A stretch of 64,000 nt of DNA from Batillaria attramentaria (taxonomy: Eukaryota; Mollusca; Gastropoda; Batillariidae): the NCBI GenBank assembly GCA_018292915.2, contig JACVVK020000168.1:498501-562500 (forward strand), given 5' to 3'. The position numbers and the translations under genes are program-made. Below are positions 21,138-31,219 of the stretch, piece after piece (within the stretch, counting starts at the first letter, position 1; each line of letters begins with the position of its first letter). Under the pieces are notes generated by a model. It saw only the letters and a program-made list of their open reading frames with translations, ran no database searches and was not told the DNA's origin.

Positions 21138-22769
21138 TCAGTCATATTCGTCAACCGCATCCGGATCCTCGGTCCTCCGTTTTAGGCGTGCGAGGAGAGC
21201 AACAAACCAGATCAGGCCGATTGGCAGTCCTAAACCTAGACCAACAGTCTTCATATCTAGATTACTTTTGGGTGATTTCTCTGTAGTAATTGTAGGCACT
21301 GGTTCCTCGCAATCGACAGTGATTGTGCCGGACATGGACTTACTTCCTTTGGGATTCTTTGCGACACAGGTGTATTTGTTTTTCGATTGACAGAGGGACG
21401 GGGAGGACACTTCAAATTGTGCGCTTCGGACGTACTGGCCTTCCTCAGAGCTACTGACTACCCGTAATGGCCGATCAACTGAAATGTCGTTTTCATGCGT
21501 TTGGACGACGCTGATATCTGGCCTAGGTTTCCCCTGAACTTCGCATTGTAACGTGACGGTTATGTTCTTCTTCTGGGTGACAAGATTTTGCGAGACGTTT
21601 CCTATTTTCAAACTTTTCACGTGGGCATGCGTTGAGATGATGGACAGCGTGTAGGTTGCGCGACTGGTTTCCTTGGAAATGGGATTCTGGAGAGTACACG
21701 TGACCACCGTGCCTTGGTCTGAAACTGTGGGTTGCAAGGTGCAGTCGCTGCTGACCTGCCCCTGGACGCAAGAAACCCCCGTCCACTCGATGCGAGGCTC
21801 CGGGCTCACGTCATCAAGTGCATAAGAGCACGTTAAGGTAAGCGAGGACTGGCCGTCGGTTACAAATGCATCGGGTCCTCGTATCGTGTGGCCAGCGCCG
21901 CTTGGCCCATAGGACACGAGCAGTTGGTACTTGGTAGACAAAGGTGTTCCCGGAGCACCGTGGCTGCTCCAGCGTAGCTCGCATGTGTATTCTCGCTTGT
22001 TCAAAGCCCGAGTGGCCTTGATTCGAAGAGTAGCAGTAGAGGTCGTCGTCCAAACAACCGCTGTGATCTGGGAACTAGAGGCGGAAGCTCTGCATGCACA
22101 GTCCACGACTGTGCCTTCTGAGACGTACTGTGTTGGACAGTTGTGGCTTGGTTTGCTGATCTGACAGGCTGGGCCAAAGAAGTCAGGACGACAGTTGCAA
22201 GCGGGTCGGTCACAGCAGCCTTGGCCCGCGATACAGGTGCCGCCATTCTGACACGGTGCTGGCCCTAAACACCCAACTTTCCGCTTCTCACAGACGGCAT
22301 ACTTGCGTTGTGTACTGCAGCCAATATTGTTCCATCCACAGACCGGTCGGCCGTTGTAATAGTTTTTGTTGTACTCACCACAGGGCTGTGTAACCGGAGT
22401 ACTAGTCGGCCTTGATCTCTGCCAAGCACTGTAGTTGAGATCGATTCTCGAAAAATTGAACTGCCATTTGCCTGAAATATACTGCAAGCCAAAGGAGAAG
22501 AAGCAGAAACCTGAGTAGGCAGTATTACACCCAATAAAGGTTAACACTTGATCGTTTTCTGCTCCAGTCAGAGGTTCTGCCAACATTGCATCTTCTCTCC
22601 AGCAATCGGCAGCATGTTGAAGAGCACTCTGTTTTCGCCCGGTATTAATTTTGTAGCATTTTGTTCCAATGCGCCGATAGCTGCACGACTGACCTCGCAC
22701 ATGGAGAACAACACCGGGGGCGAACAAGACTGTAATGGCAAGAATCCCTTCGGGCAGCTTCAGGCGCAT
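21138..22769 (-). CDS. CTLD-EGF-Ig transmembrane receptor, copy A
   Basis: A predicted type I membrane protein of 543 residues, encoded without introns. Residues 1-26 are a signal peptide. Residues 29-161 form a C-type-lectin-like domain (C29, C38, C56, then CGWNNIGC and YAVCE). Residues 167-202 are an EGF repeat (CQNGGTC, FFGPAC). Three Ig-like domains lie at about 208-287, 295-378 and 385-487 (YTCELRW, LTLTCSY, YTCVAKN). A membrane segment at 508-528 is followed by LKRR. Such receptors usually bind glycans or cells, so an adhesion or immune role is inferred. The start sits in a strong context (ggccgccATG). The cytoplasmic tail is only about 15 residues, because a net 29-bp deletion relative to copy B shifts the frame into an early TGA at about 21140. 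The old tail sequence remains beyond the stop. Confidence 0.82.
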   Translation of the reverse strand: MRLKLPEGILAITVLFAPGVVLHVRGQSCSYRRIGTKCYKINTGRKQSALQHAADCWREDAMLAEPLTGAENDQVLTFIGCNTAYSGFCFFSFGLQYISGKWQFNFSRIDLNYSAWQRSRPTSTPVTQPCGEYNKNYYNGRPVCGWNNIGCSTQRKYAVCEKRKVGCLGPAPCQNGGTCIAGQGCCDRPACNCRPDFFGPACQISKPSHNCPTQYVSEGTVVDCACRASASSSQITAVVWTTTSTATLRIKATRALNKREYTCELRWSSHGAPGTPLSTKYQLLVSYGPSGAGHTIRGPDAFVTDGQSSLTLTCSYALDDVSPEPRIEWTGVSCVQGQVSSDCTLQPTVSDQGTVVTCTLQNPISKETSRATYTLSIISTHAHVKSLKIGNVSQNLVTQKKNITVTLQCEVQGKPRPDISVVQTHENDISVDRPLRVVSSSEEGQYVRSAQFEVSSPSLCQSKNKYTCVAKNPKGSKSMSGTITVDCEEPVPTITTEKSPKSNLDMKTVGLGLGLPIGLIWFVALLARLKRRTEDPDAVDEYD

Positions 22770-22799
22770 GGCGGCCGCCTGGCATGATGGTAACTGTAA

Positions 22800-22840
22800 A
22801 AATTATGACGTCGCCTCATCTACGTCATTTGTGTGTGTGT
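22800..22840 (-). promoter_or_regulatory. paired TGACGT motifs upstream of receptor A
   Basis: Two CRE-like sites, atgacgtcgc and ctacgtcatt, lie about 35-65 bp upstream of the start codon. The same pair is preserved upstream of copy B (30752-30778). A tttttacag sequence just before the start could also be a 3' splice site for a leader exon. Confidence 0.35.
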
Positions 22841-22878
22841 GTCACAGACCTAAAAGAAAAAGATTCTTTTTTTTTTAG

Positions 22879-22879
<1 letters not shown>

Positions 22880-22924
<45 letters not shown>

Positions 22925-23348
22925 GATGCAGCTAGTCCCTAGCACAGTTTAAGTCACCGTGATTTGTAAAGTTGTCCGAAAAGAAAAATTACGCTGTATT
23001 TGCGTCAGCCGCGCGTGTTTACTGTTTGTTTACACTGCATGCACACATACCACTTGAGGTCTTTTTTTTTAAACAAGAAAGCGGGGGAAAAATGGTTGTT
23101 TTTCAACAGGAATACCAAAAGAAGTATTTCCCCGTTTATATTTGTCTGTTATTTGAACAATTCGGCGCAGAACACAATGGCAAGCCTGGCTTTTGTGATC
23201 CGGCGCTTTCCACTCTCCGCCATGCTGTCACTATAGGGGCCAGATCTAGGATGCGCGCTAATGCGGGCAGACAACTCCTCGCGTTGTCCCGCTATATGTC
23301 TCTCTTACGAGGGCAGGAGTGACGCGTCTTTCTGATTCTAAGGTCTTT
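22880..23348 (+). mobile_element. P-like transposon, right-half fragment
   Basis: Starts inside a GT array and matches the right third of copies 2-4, including caacaggaataccaaaagaa, the cactataggggccagatct block and the right inverted repeat ending aaggtcttt. The left half is missing. It adjoins receptor gene A at the GT array, whereas gene B has other DNA there. Confidence 0.75.
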
Positions 23349-23385
23349 GGTGTGACCAAAGACCTTTGGTGTCACAGAGTGAATT

Positions 23386-24048
23386 AGACTCCAGAGTGCA
23401 GTCCCTTTTCGGCGGGGCGGGAAAATGTGACTGCTTACACCCAGCGCCATTTTCAAAAATGGCGATTTTTTTTAGAAAAGCAGAGACTTGTGTGTCATAT
23501 GATTCGATTTGAAACGAAGTCTTGAATATCCGACCACTTTTCGTTTGGGCAAAATCTTTGCCAGCGGACAATTATTGTTGCGCTTTGATGGCACTGTTTA
23601 CGTGGTACACTGATCCAACAGGATGTGAGTAAACGGCAAGGGGGTTGCACTCTGACAGGCAAGGGTGTTGCACTCTACAGGCAAGTATTATTGCACGGTG
23701 CAGACGATCACGTACCTGCCTTGTGGTGGAATAAGAGACGATTACAAAAGCATACACACCCGTGCTCTAAGACTGAATGTAATAATAGATCTGTCCATTC
23801 AGACAGAGACATGTTATGTATGTCTCTGATTCAGAAACACGCCTACTTTCACTCTGAAGACAGCCTGCCATCACTTGCGCCACCGAGGATCCCTCTGGGT
23901 TCAAAGCTGGTCAAGGATGACATAGTGCACGACCTTGTGTTTGAGAGCACCGAGACAATTTAGGCCCGTCACGGTAGCGCAGTGAGCGCCATTTCCCCAC
24001 TGTGCACAGAGGTACTTTCCACTGAAAGACTCTGTGCCCCAGAGAGTG
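23386..24048. mobile_element. 660-bp element with 10-12 bp direct-repeat flanks, copy 1
   Basis: Begins gactccagagtgcagtccc and ends ctgtgccccagagagt. It is flanked by agagtgaatt at 23376-23385 and 24049-24058. The same element lies at 41613-42273 with different flanks, so both are independent insertions. I see no inverted ends, poly-A or known protein; the family is unidentified. Confidence 0.7.
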
Positions 24049-24262
24049 AGAGTGAATTTCAATGAGTTGTCTCCCTTGCCGCAACAAGCACGCATTTTTC
24101 GTGGCAGAGCACAAAGCTGCCGCAGCTTCCGTGGGCCACGAAAAATGCATGCATGCTGCGGGTCTGTGTATGCACGGGGACAACTCATGCAGGCAATAAT
24201 CTCTAAACAGGCTGAGAATGTGCTGTGCTGTGGAATGCGACAGTTTTCACCGCTTCTGTGCA

Positions 24263-24442
24263 GGGGCGCCGGGGTGGTCGAATGGTAGAGCGTTGGACTT
24301 CTAATGCTCGGGTCGTGAGTTCGATCCCGGCTGGGGCCAAATATTTGTGCTGGCTTTTTCATCGTTGCCCCGTCTTTGATATCACCCTATGTGGTGGAAA
24401 AGGACGTTAAACCCCCAAACACCCCCAACACCCACACCCCAC
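24263..24442 (+). mobile_element. SINE family S1
   Basis: A full copy with a 13-bp exact duplication, ccgcttctgtgca, at 24250-24262 and 24443-24455. Confidence 0.92.
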
Positions 24443-25517
24443 CCGCTTCTGTGCACACTGTGAAATAACACGGGGACCTCAAAGTTGTTCGCAACTGTCC
24501 ACTTTCCTTGTCACCGAGTATTAATTTTTTGTTTTTTCCTTCTTAGGTATCACTTAGCTCGGCTCGGTCTCGGTTAGCCCGACTTGGCTGTCGTCGCAGG
24601 GGCCTAGAGTCAGTTATCGACAGTCCCGGAACAGGGTTGTGCACGATCTTTCTCGCTCAATGTCAAAACGCAAACTGAGCTGTAAAATCAGGCTTGGCTT
24701 TTATAGGGAAAATTGTATGTTGGCACCGTCACTGAGACCAAGTCTGGAGTACGGCAGCTTTCCTTGGGCCACAACATTAAAGACCAAGGTTTTCGTGGCT
24801 TTTGTTGTTGTTGTTTGAAGCAAGGGAAGTCACCACGGCCATATGGTCAGGAAGAGTTCTCTGGCTGCTGTTTGTGCGACCCGATGTTCAGGCCACTGGT
24901 CACAGTGGAGAAACACCACACTAACAACCACTTGCCGCAGAGGGGGCGGGGCGGGATGGGACGGGGCCAGGGTGGTGGGCGTGGAGAGAGAGAGAGAGAG
25001 AGAGAAACAAACAAACAAACAAACAAAACCACTGTATTGACACTGCCTTTGTTATTGTTTATTAATGCATCTGGTGTTATACTATGTTAGCATGTTCTGT
25101 CTACACTCAGTGATGCCAGGATAAAAGTTGTCGGCAAAATTAATCAGTAGCGCTTTGTTACATGTAACGGCTGTACATTATTGCTGGTCTCTGCTATTGA
25201 AGCATAGGGTAGCAGGCAGCAGTTCGGGTTTGGGAGATAACCTGCGAGTCATTTGCGATTTGAACATTTCAGTGGACAAAACTGACAAATTAAAATCTGT
25301 CAACATATTGGTTTGTTTGTTTTGGAACAAGAAGGTTGAGAATGATAGAAAATGCCATGGTCACGGTAGTTAAGACTGCTAGCTTCACTTTCAAAAGTCA
25401 AATTCAAATTAACTATAAAAAAGTGGTGAGATAATTATGTCCACTCAAGGGTATTTTAACACCCTTTTTAAAGGAAAAGTTTTAAAACAAGACTGTATAG
25501 TCTGTGCCAACAAAGAC

Positions 25518-25925
25518 GATGCAACAGAAGATCCACACATTTTTCAACACCTGTCTGAGGCGCATCTTCAACATCCGATGGCCAGAGAAGATGCGGAACG
25601 AAGAGCTGTGGGAGCGAGCCGGGCAGGAACCAGTGGCCAAGCAGATCCTGCGGAGGAAGTGGGTCTGGATTGGACACACCCTCAGGAAGCCAGCATCCAG
25701 CACCACACGCCAAGCCCTGACATGGAACCCGCAGGGGAAGAGGAAGAGAGGCCGGCCGCGCAACAGCTTGCTGGAGGCGGGACAACGGCTGAGGCAGAGT
25801 TTAAGCAAGCAGGGGACCAGCTGGGTTGGAGTGGCAAGAACAGCCCAGAACCGAGTGCGATGGCGAACGGTCGTCGATGGCCTGTGCTCCACAGGGACCC
25901 ATGGGCCTAAGTAATAGTTTGTGCA
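25518..25925 (+). mobile_element. LINE 3' end (RTE/I-like), copy 1
   Basis: The frame 25504-25914 carries the C-terminal end of a non-LTR polymerase: RRIFNIRWPEKMRNEELWER, VAKQILRRKWVWIGHTLRKP, TRQALTWNPQGKRKRGRPRN and NRVRWRTVVDGLCS, stopping at GPK. The polymerase core is absent, as expected of a 5'-truncated insertion, and a TAAG repeat follows the stop. It carries a small in-frame deletion (CAGGGGACC) relative to 44317-44728. The copies arose by segmental duplication, not separate insertion, since their flanks are the same. Confidence 0.82.
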
Positions 25926-26244
25926 GTGTGGTGCCTCTTGCAATGATATAAGCGCTTCCGAGGGAAACACACTTTTCGGAGGAGGGGGAAAATTTCAGTC
26001 TAGCCAACCGCGCGGAAATCCGCCAGTAGGTGGAAGATTGTAATCCAAGAACAACCCTTGGAGTACGACTTAAATAAAAGAAAAGCCGAGGGAAAAAAAA
26101 TCGTCCGCAACATCCTTTTAAGTTCTCATCAGTCAAGAGGGGGTCAGTCAGTGGTGGGGACTGAGGATTGGATTTTTGTATAAATGTTTTGCTCAGTTAG
26201 TTTGAATTTCTCAAAGCAGTAGTAGTTGTAGTAGTAGTAGTGAG

Positions 26245-26247
<3 letters not shown>

Positions 26248-26318
<71 letters not shown>
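26248..26318. repeat. (GT)n microsatellite
   Basis: About 35 GT units after a (TAG)n run; the paralogous array at 45060-45094 has about 17. Confidence 0.95.
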
Positions 26319-26822
26319 AGGAGGGGGACGTTCGGGAAAACCCGAAAGAGTAGGCCAATGCAGAAAGGAAGAACGCATCCACAGGCACGGTCAGCGGGAA
26401 ACCCCACCATGTATAAAGAGTGTACTGACGAAAACTAAAAAAGTTTTCAAAAATACGAAGCGGTATTATCGTCACTAAGACTTATCTGACCGAGTTCTAC
26501 CATCACACTGTCTTCGAAGAACAATGACGCTAGTCCGCTTAAAAAAAAAAAAAAACAAAAAAACAAAACAACAACAACAACAAAAAAACGCGTGCCTGAC
26601 TGCCGGCTTAAACTTGAAGCCGAAAGTAGTTTTTCTGGGGAAGTCTTACTTCCGCAGTCGCTTCAGCCATCTTGATGCAGCTTCGACAACTGAAAGGATA
26701 GCTGCGTGTAGGTGACTCGGTGATACTGCAGCCATACACAAACTATCTTAGACTGGTTCGGATCTCCCTGCCGATCAAAAGCCGGGACGATTACGTACTA
26801 GCAGAGCATGAATACGTCTAAA

Positions 26823-27002
26823 ATGGCGAGCCGCTGTGTCTGTGTTGAAGGGTTCCCGCCTGCGTCACACGTAAAGTTTGAGCAGGATGCGTGAGGCGGA
26901 TAGTGGGAGCGAGTGTGACAAGACTTTCACCTGTTACCCTGCAGCCGTCCAAGATTTATCCTCCACAACCTGCATGGATTGTTCAGCTGGCGTCGGATTG
27001 TG
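26823..27002 (+). pseudogene. orphan copy of the PARP14-like first exon
   Basis: Identical in layout to the exon at 45583-45763: start [19 protein letters not shown] and the donor gtgagtcg. One T is missing near 26880, so the frame stops shortly after the deletion. No second exon follows. Beyond a pair of GT/CA arrays lies the minus-strand receptor unit B. This is a duplicated promoter-proximal segment without its gene. Confidence 0.8.
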
Positions 27003-27113
27003 GTGAGTCGAAATTGAGCGTTGTCACAGTTGTGCCACTGACTGACTTGACCGAGGGACTCAATGACCTATGTTTTATTGTAAATGAGACGAGGCATCAG
27101 TTGAGGTATATTG

Positions 27114-27114
27114 T

Positions 27115-27166
<52 letters not shown>

Positions 27167-27194
27167 CATGCCGATGTCCATGAGTGTGTATGAA

Positions 27195-27247
<53 letters not shown>
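27114..27247. repeat. GT array followed by CA array
   Basis: (GT)n at 27114-27164 and (CA)n at 27198-27247, separated by about 33 bp. Together they form an inverted dinucleotide pair at the junction between two segmental-duplication units. Confidence 0.92.
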
Positions 27248-27250
<3 letters not shown>

Positions 27251-27509
27251 ACAAGGGCCTTTACCCACCCTGCTTTCTCTTTTTCCATGTGACTTCTTGT
27301 GTGCTGTGTTTTACAGATGGGGCAAGGTCCAGGTGACTGGCACCATGGGCACCTCGCAACGGACATATGTGAAGTCTCTGTCCGACCCTCGGAGGTGATC
27401 TTGCACCCCGCCTCAGAAACCAGCTTCGGCACCTTCGCTAAGTCAGGGCTCCTCCACTCTGGACGTGTCATGTTAAGACACTGTTTTGTTTTTTTGTTTT
27501 TTTTTAACA

Positions 27510-27536
27510 ACAAAATAATACAACAGCAGCAGTAAT

Positions 27537-27567
<31 letters not shown>

Positions 27568-27905
27568 AGGGCAGTAGCAGCAACGACAACAACAGCAGCA
27601 GCAATATATATAACATGTAAAGCAGTAGAAGCAGCAGCGACAGCAACAACATCAGCAGCAACAACGATAACAGCAGCAGCAGCAGCAACGACACAAACAA
27701 TAGCAGCAAGAACAGCAACAGCAGTAACAGCAACAATATCAGCAGTAACAACAACAACAACAGAAGCATCAACAACAGTAGCAGCAGCAACAACAAGAAC
27801 AACAACAACAGCAGCAGCAGTAACAGCAGTAACAGTACCAATATCAGCAGAAACAACAACAGCAACAGTAGCAACAACGGTGGCAGCAGCAGCAAGAACA
27901 GTGAC
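27510..27905. repeat. CAG/CAA trinucleotide tract
   Basis: A longer counterpart of the tract at 19690-19920. Confidence 0.88.
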
Positions 27906-28479
27906 ACTGTTAGTTAAAGACATCAATGTGTTGCATGGTTTAATAATGATGCGTCTGTAGCAATAGTAGTAGCATATTGTGAATCGGTTTCGTATGAAAC
28001 ATACATTAATAGCACTGTCTTGAATCACCCTGACTTATAGGATAAGTGTGTTGCGACCTAATGTACCAGTTTGCATATTCGGAACAATAAACTTACTTTA
28101 GCTTTGACTTTCTGTTGTGACGTCATTTATGTTGTGTTTTATATTCTCCTGATGAAGGGCCCGCTGAGGGCCCGAAAATTTGGGTTACCTCCTTTGTGTA
28201 GATTGTTCACTAATAATAAGTCGATTCACTGGGTCACAGGAGTTTATTTGTTCTCTCTCTCTCTCTCTCTCTCTCTCGTGGCATACAAAGCACACATCTC
28301 CTAGATCTAGGTAGCGCTCTCAGCTTTACTTACTTCCCCTACTTTGAAGTGGACCTGATTGAGCGCATGTTTTCGGCTATAGCGAGGCCTTTGTTCCTAC
28401 TCTATATTAAATGTAATTACATAACATTTGGCCTAGGCAGTTGTTCCATCTAAATTATGTAGTCTTTTTTCGATGTCTG

Positions 28480-28481
<2 letters not shown>

Positions 28482-28548
<67 letters not shown>
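28482..28548. repeat. (CA)n microsatellite
   Basis: About 33 CA units downstream of receptor gene B. Confidence 0.93.
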
Positions 28549-28550
<2 letters not shown>

Positions 28551-28901
28551 GCAACAACAGTAACAAACGAGAAAATAAAATACCAACAGGGTAAATCCGG
28601 CTGAAATTGAAAAACGATTCGCTTATGAGCCGAAACCACAAAAATATGAAAATAAGAGCAAGGAAGAAGGAAGATGGACAGAACACCTTCATTGCTAATC
28701 TTCCTTTCCGTCACATTTTTGTTGTTGTTGGTGGTGGTGGTTTGTTTTGTTTTTAATTACTTTCACGTTGTTTAGACACATCAGCCAAATATCATCCTCT
28801 TTCCGCCTGCCGGTGTATGGGCGTGTGCAGTTGGCAAGCTACCTGCACATGCAGATGACAAGTTCTATTCTTTTCTTTTTTTTACAGTTAGATGGCTTTA
28901 A

Positions 28902-30716
28902 CTAGTCATCCTCATCCTCCTCTTCCTCTTCCTCGTCTGAATCGGCACTAGCGCTGCTTTCCACCTTCATCGTCGCTCCTTTGGCTTCAGCCATGTGACG
29001 CATTATGATATTCTCCCGCTCGGCTAGTGACTCTTCTAACGTTACCGGCTCAGTCACCTCCATCTGCGAGATTGTCGGCCTTGCTGGGATTTCCATCGCA
29101 GCCGGATCCTGGGTCCTCCGTTTTAGGCGTGCGAGGAGAGCAACGAACCAGCACAGACCGATTGGCAGTCCTAAACCTAGACCAACAGTCTTCATATCTA
29201 TCTTCCTACTTTCGGGTGATTTCTCTGTAACAATTGTAGGCACTGGTTCCTCGCAATCGACAGTGATTGTGCCGGACATGGACTTACTTCCTTTGGGATT
29301 CTTTGCGACACAGGTGTATTTGTTTTTCGATCGACAGAGCGACGGGGAGGACACTTTAAATTGTGCGCTTCGGACGTACTGGCCTTCCTCAGAGCTACTG
29401 ACTACCCGTAATGGCCGATCAACTGAAATGTCGTTTTCATGCGTTTGGACGACGCTGATATCTGGCCTAGGTTCCCCCTGAACATCGCATTGTAACGTGA
29501 CGGTTATGTTCTTCTTCTGGGTGACAAGATTTTGCGAAACGTTTCCTATTTTCAAACTTTTCACGTGGGCATCCGCTGAGATAATGGACAGCGTGTAGGT
29601 TGCGCGACTGGTTTCCTTGGAAATGGGATTCTGGAGAGTACACGTGACCACCGTGCCTTGGTCTGAAACTGTGGGTTGCAAGGTGCAGTCGCTGCTGACC
29701 TGCCCCTGGTCGCAAGAAACCCCCGTCCACTCGATGCGAGGCTCCGGGCTCACGTCATCAAGTGCATAAGAGCACGTTAATGTAAGCGAGGACTGGCCGT
29801 CGGTTACAAATGCATCGGGTCCTCGTATCGTGTGGCCAGCGCCGCTTGGCCCATAGGACACGAGCAGTTGGTACTTGGTAGACAAAGGTGTTCCCGGAGC
29901 ACCGTGGCTGCTCCAGCGTAGCTCGCATGTGTATTCTCGCTTGTTCAAAGCCCGAGTGGCCTTGATTCGAAGAGTAGCAGTAGAGGTCGTCGTCCAAACA
30001 ACCGCTGTGATCTGGGAACTAGAGGCGGAAGCTCTGCATGCACAGTCCACGACTGTGCCTTCTGAGACGTACTGTGTTGGACAGTTGTGGCTTGGTTTGC
30101 TGATCTGACAGGCTGGGCCAAAGAAGCCAGGACGACAGTTGCATGCGGGTCGGTCACAGCAGCCTTGGCCCGCGATACAGGTGCCGCCATTCTGACACGG
30201 TGCTGGCCCTAAACACCCAACTTTCCGCTTCTCACAGACGGCATACTTGCGTTGTGTACTGCAGCCAATATTGTTCCATCCACAGACCGGTCGGCCGTTG
30301 TAAAAGTTTTTGTTGTACTCACCACAGGGCTGTGTAACCGGAGTTCTAGTCGGCCTTGATCTCTGCCAAGCACTGTAGTTGAGATCGATTCTCGAAAAAT
30401 TGAACTGCCATTTGCTTGAAATATACTGCAAGCCAAAGGAGTAGAAGCAGAAACCTGAGTAGGCAGTATTACACCCAATAAAGGTTAACACTTGATCGTT
30501 TTCTGCTCCAGTCAGAGGTTCTGCCAACATTGCATCTTCTCTCCAGCAATCGGCAGCATGTTGAAGAGCACTCTGTTTTCGCCCGGTATTATTAATTTTG
30601 TAGCATTTTGTTCCAATGCGCCGATAGCTGCACGACTGACCTCGCACATGGAGAACAACACCGGGGGCGAACAAGACTGTAATGGCAAGAATCACTTCGG
30701 GCAGCTTCAGGCGCAT
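28902..30716 (-). CDS. CTLD-EGF-Ig transmembrane receptor, copy B
   Basis: A 604-residue intronless paralogue of copy A, with the same order: signal peptide (1-26), C-type-lectin-like domain (about 29-162), EGF (about 168-203), three Ig-like domains (about 209-288, 296-379, 386-488) and a membrane segment (about 510-530). By eye about seventeen residues differ from A over the shared part, several in Ig domain 3. The cytoplasmic tail is full length (about 70 residues): ITQ-type proline/threonine-rich sequence, LEESLAERENIIMRHMAEAK and an acidic end DSDEEEEEEDEDD. The tail has no obvious ITAM or ITIM tyrosine motif. An A-rich run follows about 20 bp after the stop, which with the lack of introns suggests retrocopy origin; that is inference. 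Ligand unknown. Confidence 0.85.
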   Translation of the reverse strand: MRLKLPEVILAITVLFAPGVVLHVRGQSCSYRRIGTKCYKINNTGRKQSALQHAADCWREDAMLAEPLTGAENDQVLTFIGCNTAYSGFCFYSFGLQYISSKWQFNFSRIDLNYSAWQRSRPTRTPVTQPCGEYNKNFYNGRPVCGWNNIGCSTQRKYAVCEKRKVGCLGPAPCQNGGTCIAGQGCCDRPACNCRPGFFGPACQISKPSHNCPTQYVSEGTVVDCACRASASSSQITAVVWTTTSTATLRIKATRALNKREYTCELRWSSHGAPGTPLSTKYQLLVSYGPSGAGHTIRGPDAFVTDGQSSLTLTCSYALDDVSPEPRIEWTGVSCDQGQVSSDCTLQPTVSDQGTVVTCTLQNPISKETSRATYTLSIISADAHVKSLKIGNVSQNLVTQKKNITVTLQCDVQGEPRPDISVVQTHENDISVDRPLRVVSSSEEGQYVRSAQFKVSSPSLCRSKNKYTCVAKNPKGSKSMSGTITVDCEEPVPTIVTEKSPESRKIDMKTVGLGLGLPIGLCWFVALLARLKRRTQDPAAMEIPARPTISQMEVTEPVTLEESLAERENIIMRHMAEAKGATMKVESSASADSDEEEEEEDEDD

Positions 30717-30749
30717 GGCGGCCGCCTGGCATGATGGTAACTGTAAAAA

Positions 30750-30780
30750 TTATGACGTCGCCTCATCTACGTCATTTGTG
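30750..30780 (-). promoter_or_regulatory. paired TGACGT motifs upstream of receptor B
   Basis: Same CRE-like pair and tttttacag as upstream of copy A, unchanged between paralogues. Confidence 0.35.
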
Positions 30781-30829
30781 TGTGTGTGTGTGTGTGTCAC
30801 AGACCTAAAAAAAAAAATCTTTTTTTTTT

Positions 30830-30834
<5 letters not shown>

Positions 30835-30874
<40 letters not shown>
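30835..30874. repeat. (GT)n microsatellite
   Basis: About 20 GT units, preceded by a second GT run at 30778-30797. It marks the end of homology between receptor units A and B. Confidence 0.92.
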
Positions 30875-30882
<8 letters not shown>

Positions 30883-30978
30883 TTCTGCAAAGTTTTACAT
30901 TGTATTACGTCATCCCTACGCCATACCTCTTTTAAATACTTGATAATGACGTAGTTGCTAATGGATGCTTAGTTGGGG

Positions 30979-31004
30979 CAAAGACCCTACATGTAGGGTC
31001 TTTG
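30979..31004. repeat. 26-bp perfect palindrome
   Basis: caaagaccctac followed directly by its complement atgtagggtctttg, centred on catg. No flanking element recognised. Confidence 0.85.
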
Positions 31005-31219
31005 GTTGGGGTAACCCGTAACTTACGGTAAGTGATCGGGGAAGTCACATTCTGGGTTATCATCAGAGCGAAGAAACTTTTTGGTGGCTACATCTTTTGC
31101 GTGCTGGCTAAGCACAAGAAAACTCAGGTTAATGTAAAGAATAATGGCAGCGTACCTAAGCTGTACGATGATGTTTACTAGCTGAGCTTGATTGAAGTTA
31201 AAATGGGATCCGCTATGGC

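Larger units (their letters stand above)
19440..22880. repeat. segmental duplication, receptor unit A
   Basis: Matches 27255-30840 in the same orientation and order: a 220-bp unique block (agatggggcaaggtccaggt), a CAG/CAA tract, a CA array, then the minus-strand receptor gene and its 5' flank. Both ends of the match fall at or near GT/CA arrays. Confidence 0.9.
24525..27200. repeat. segmental duplication, first-exon unit, copy 1
   Basis: Matches 43318-46080 throughout: cttagctcggctcggtctcg, a GA/AAAC array, a LINE 3' end, a TAG/GT array, a first exon and its donor site. It runs into the CA array at 27198, beyond which receptor unit B begins. Copy 2 continues into the PARP14-like gene, so copy 1 is the derived one. 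Confidence 0.88.
27255..30840. repeat. segmental duplication, receptor unit B
   Basis: Partner of 19440-22880. Differences include a longer CAG/CAA tract, the loss of about 45 bp near 28610, and an intact receptor tail. Starts at the CA array at 27247 and ends at the GT array near 30835. Confidence 0.9.

Noticed and set aside
24713..25090. 125-codon Cys-rich frame, repeated at 43513-43863
   Set aside because: Present twice only because the DNA is duplicated; it runs into a GA array and no zinc-binding spacing matches a family I know.
25437..25910. 157-codon frame overlapping the LINE 3' end
   Set aside because: It is out of frame with the recognisable LINE C-terminal domain and shares its DNA.
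27473..28028. Poly-leucine and alanine/valine-rich frames on the minus strand
   Set aside because: They are two readings of a CAG/CAA tract and carry no protein signature.
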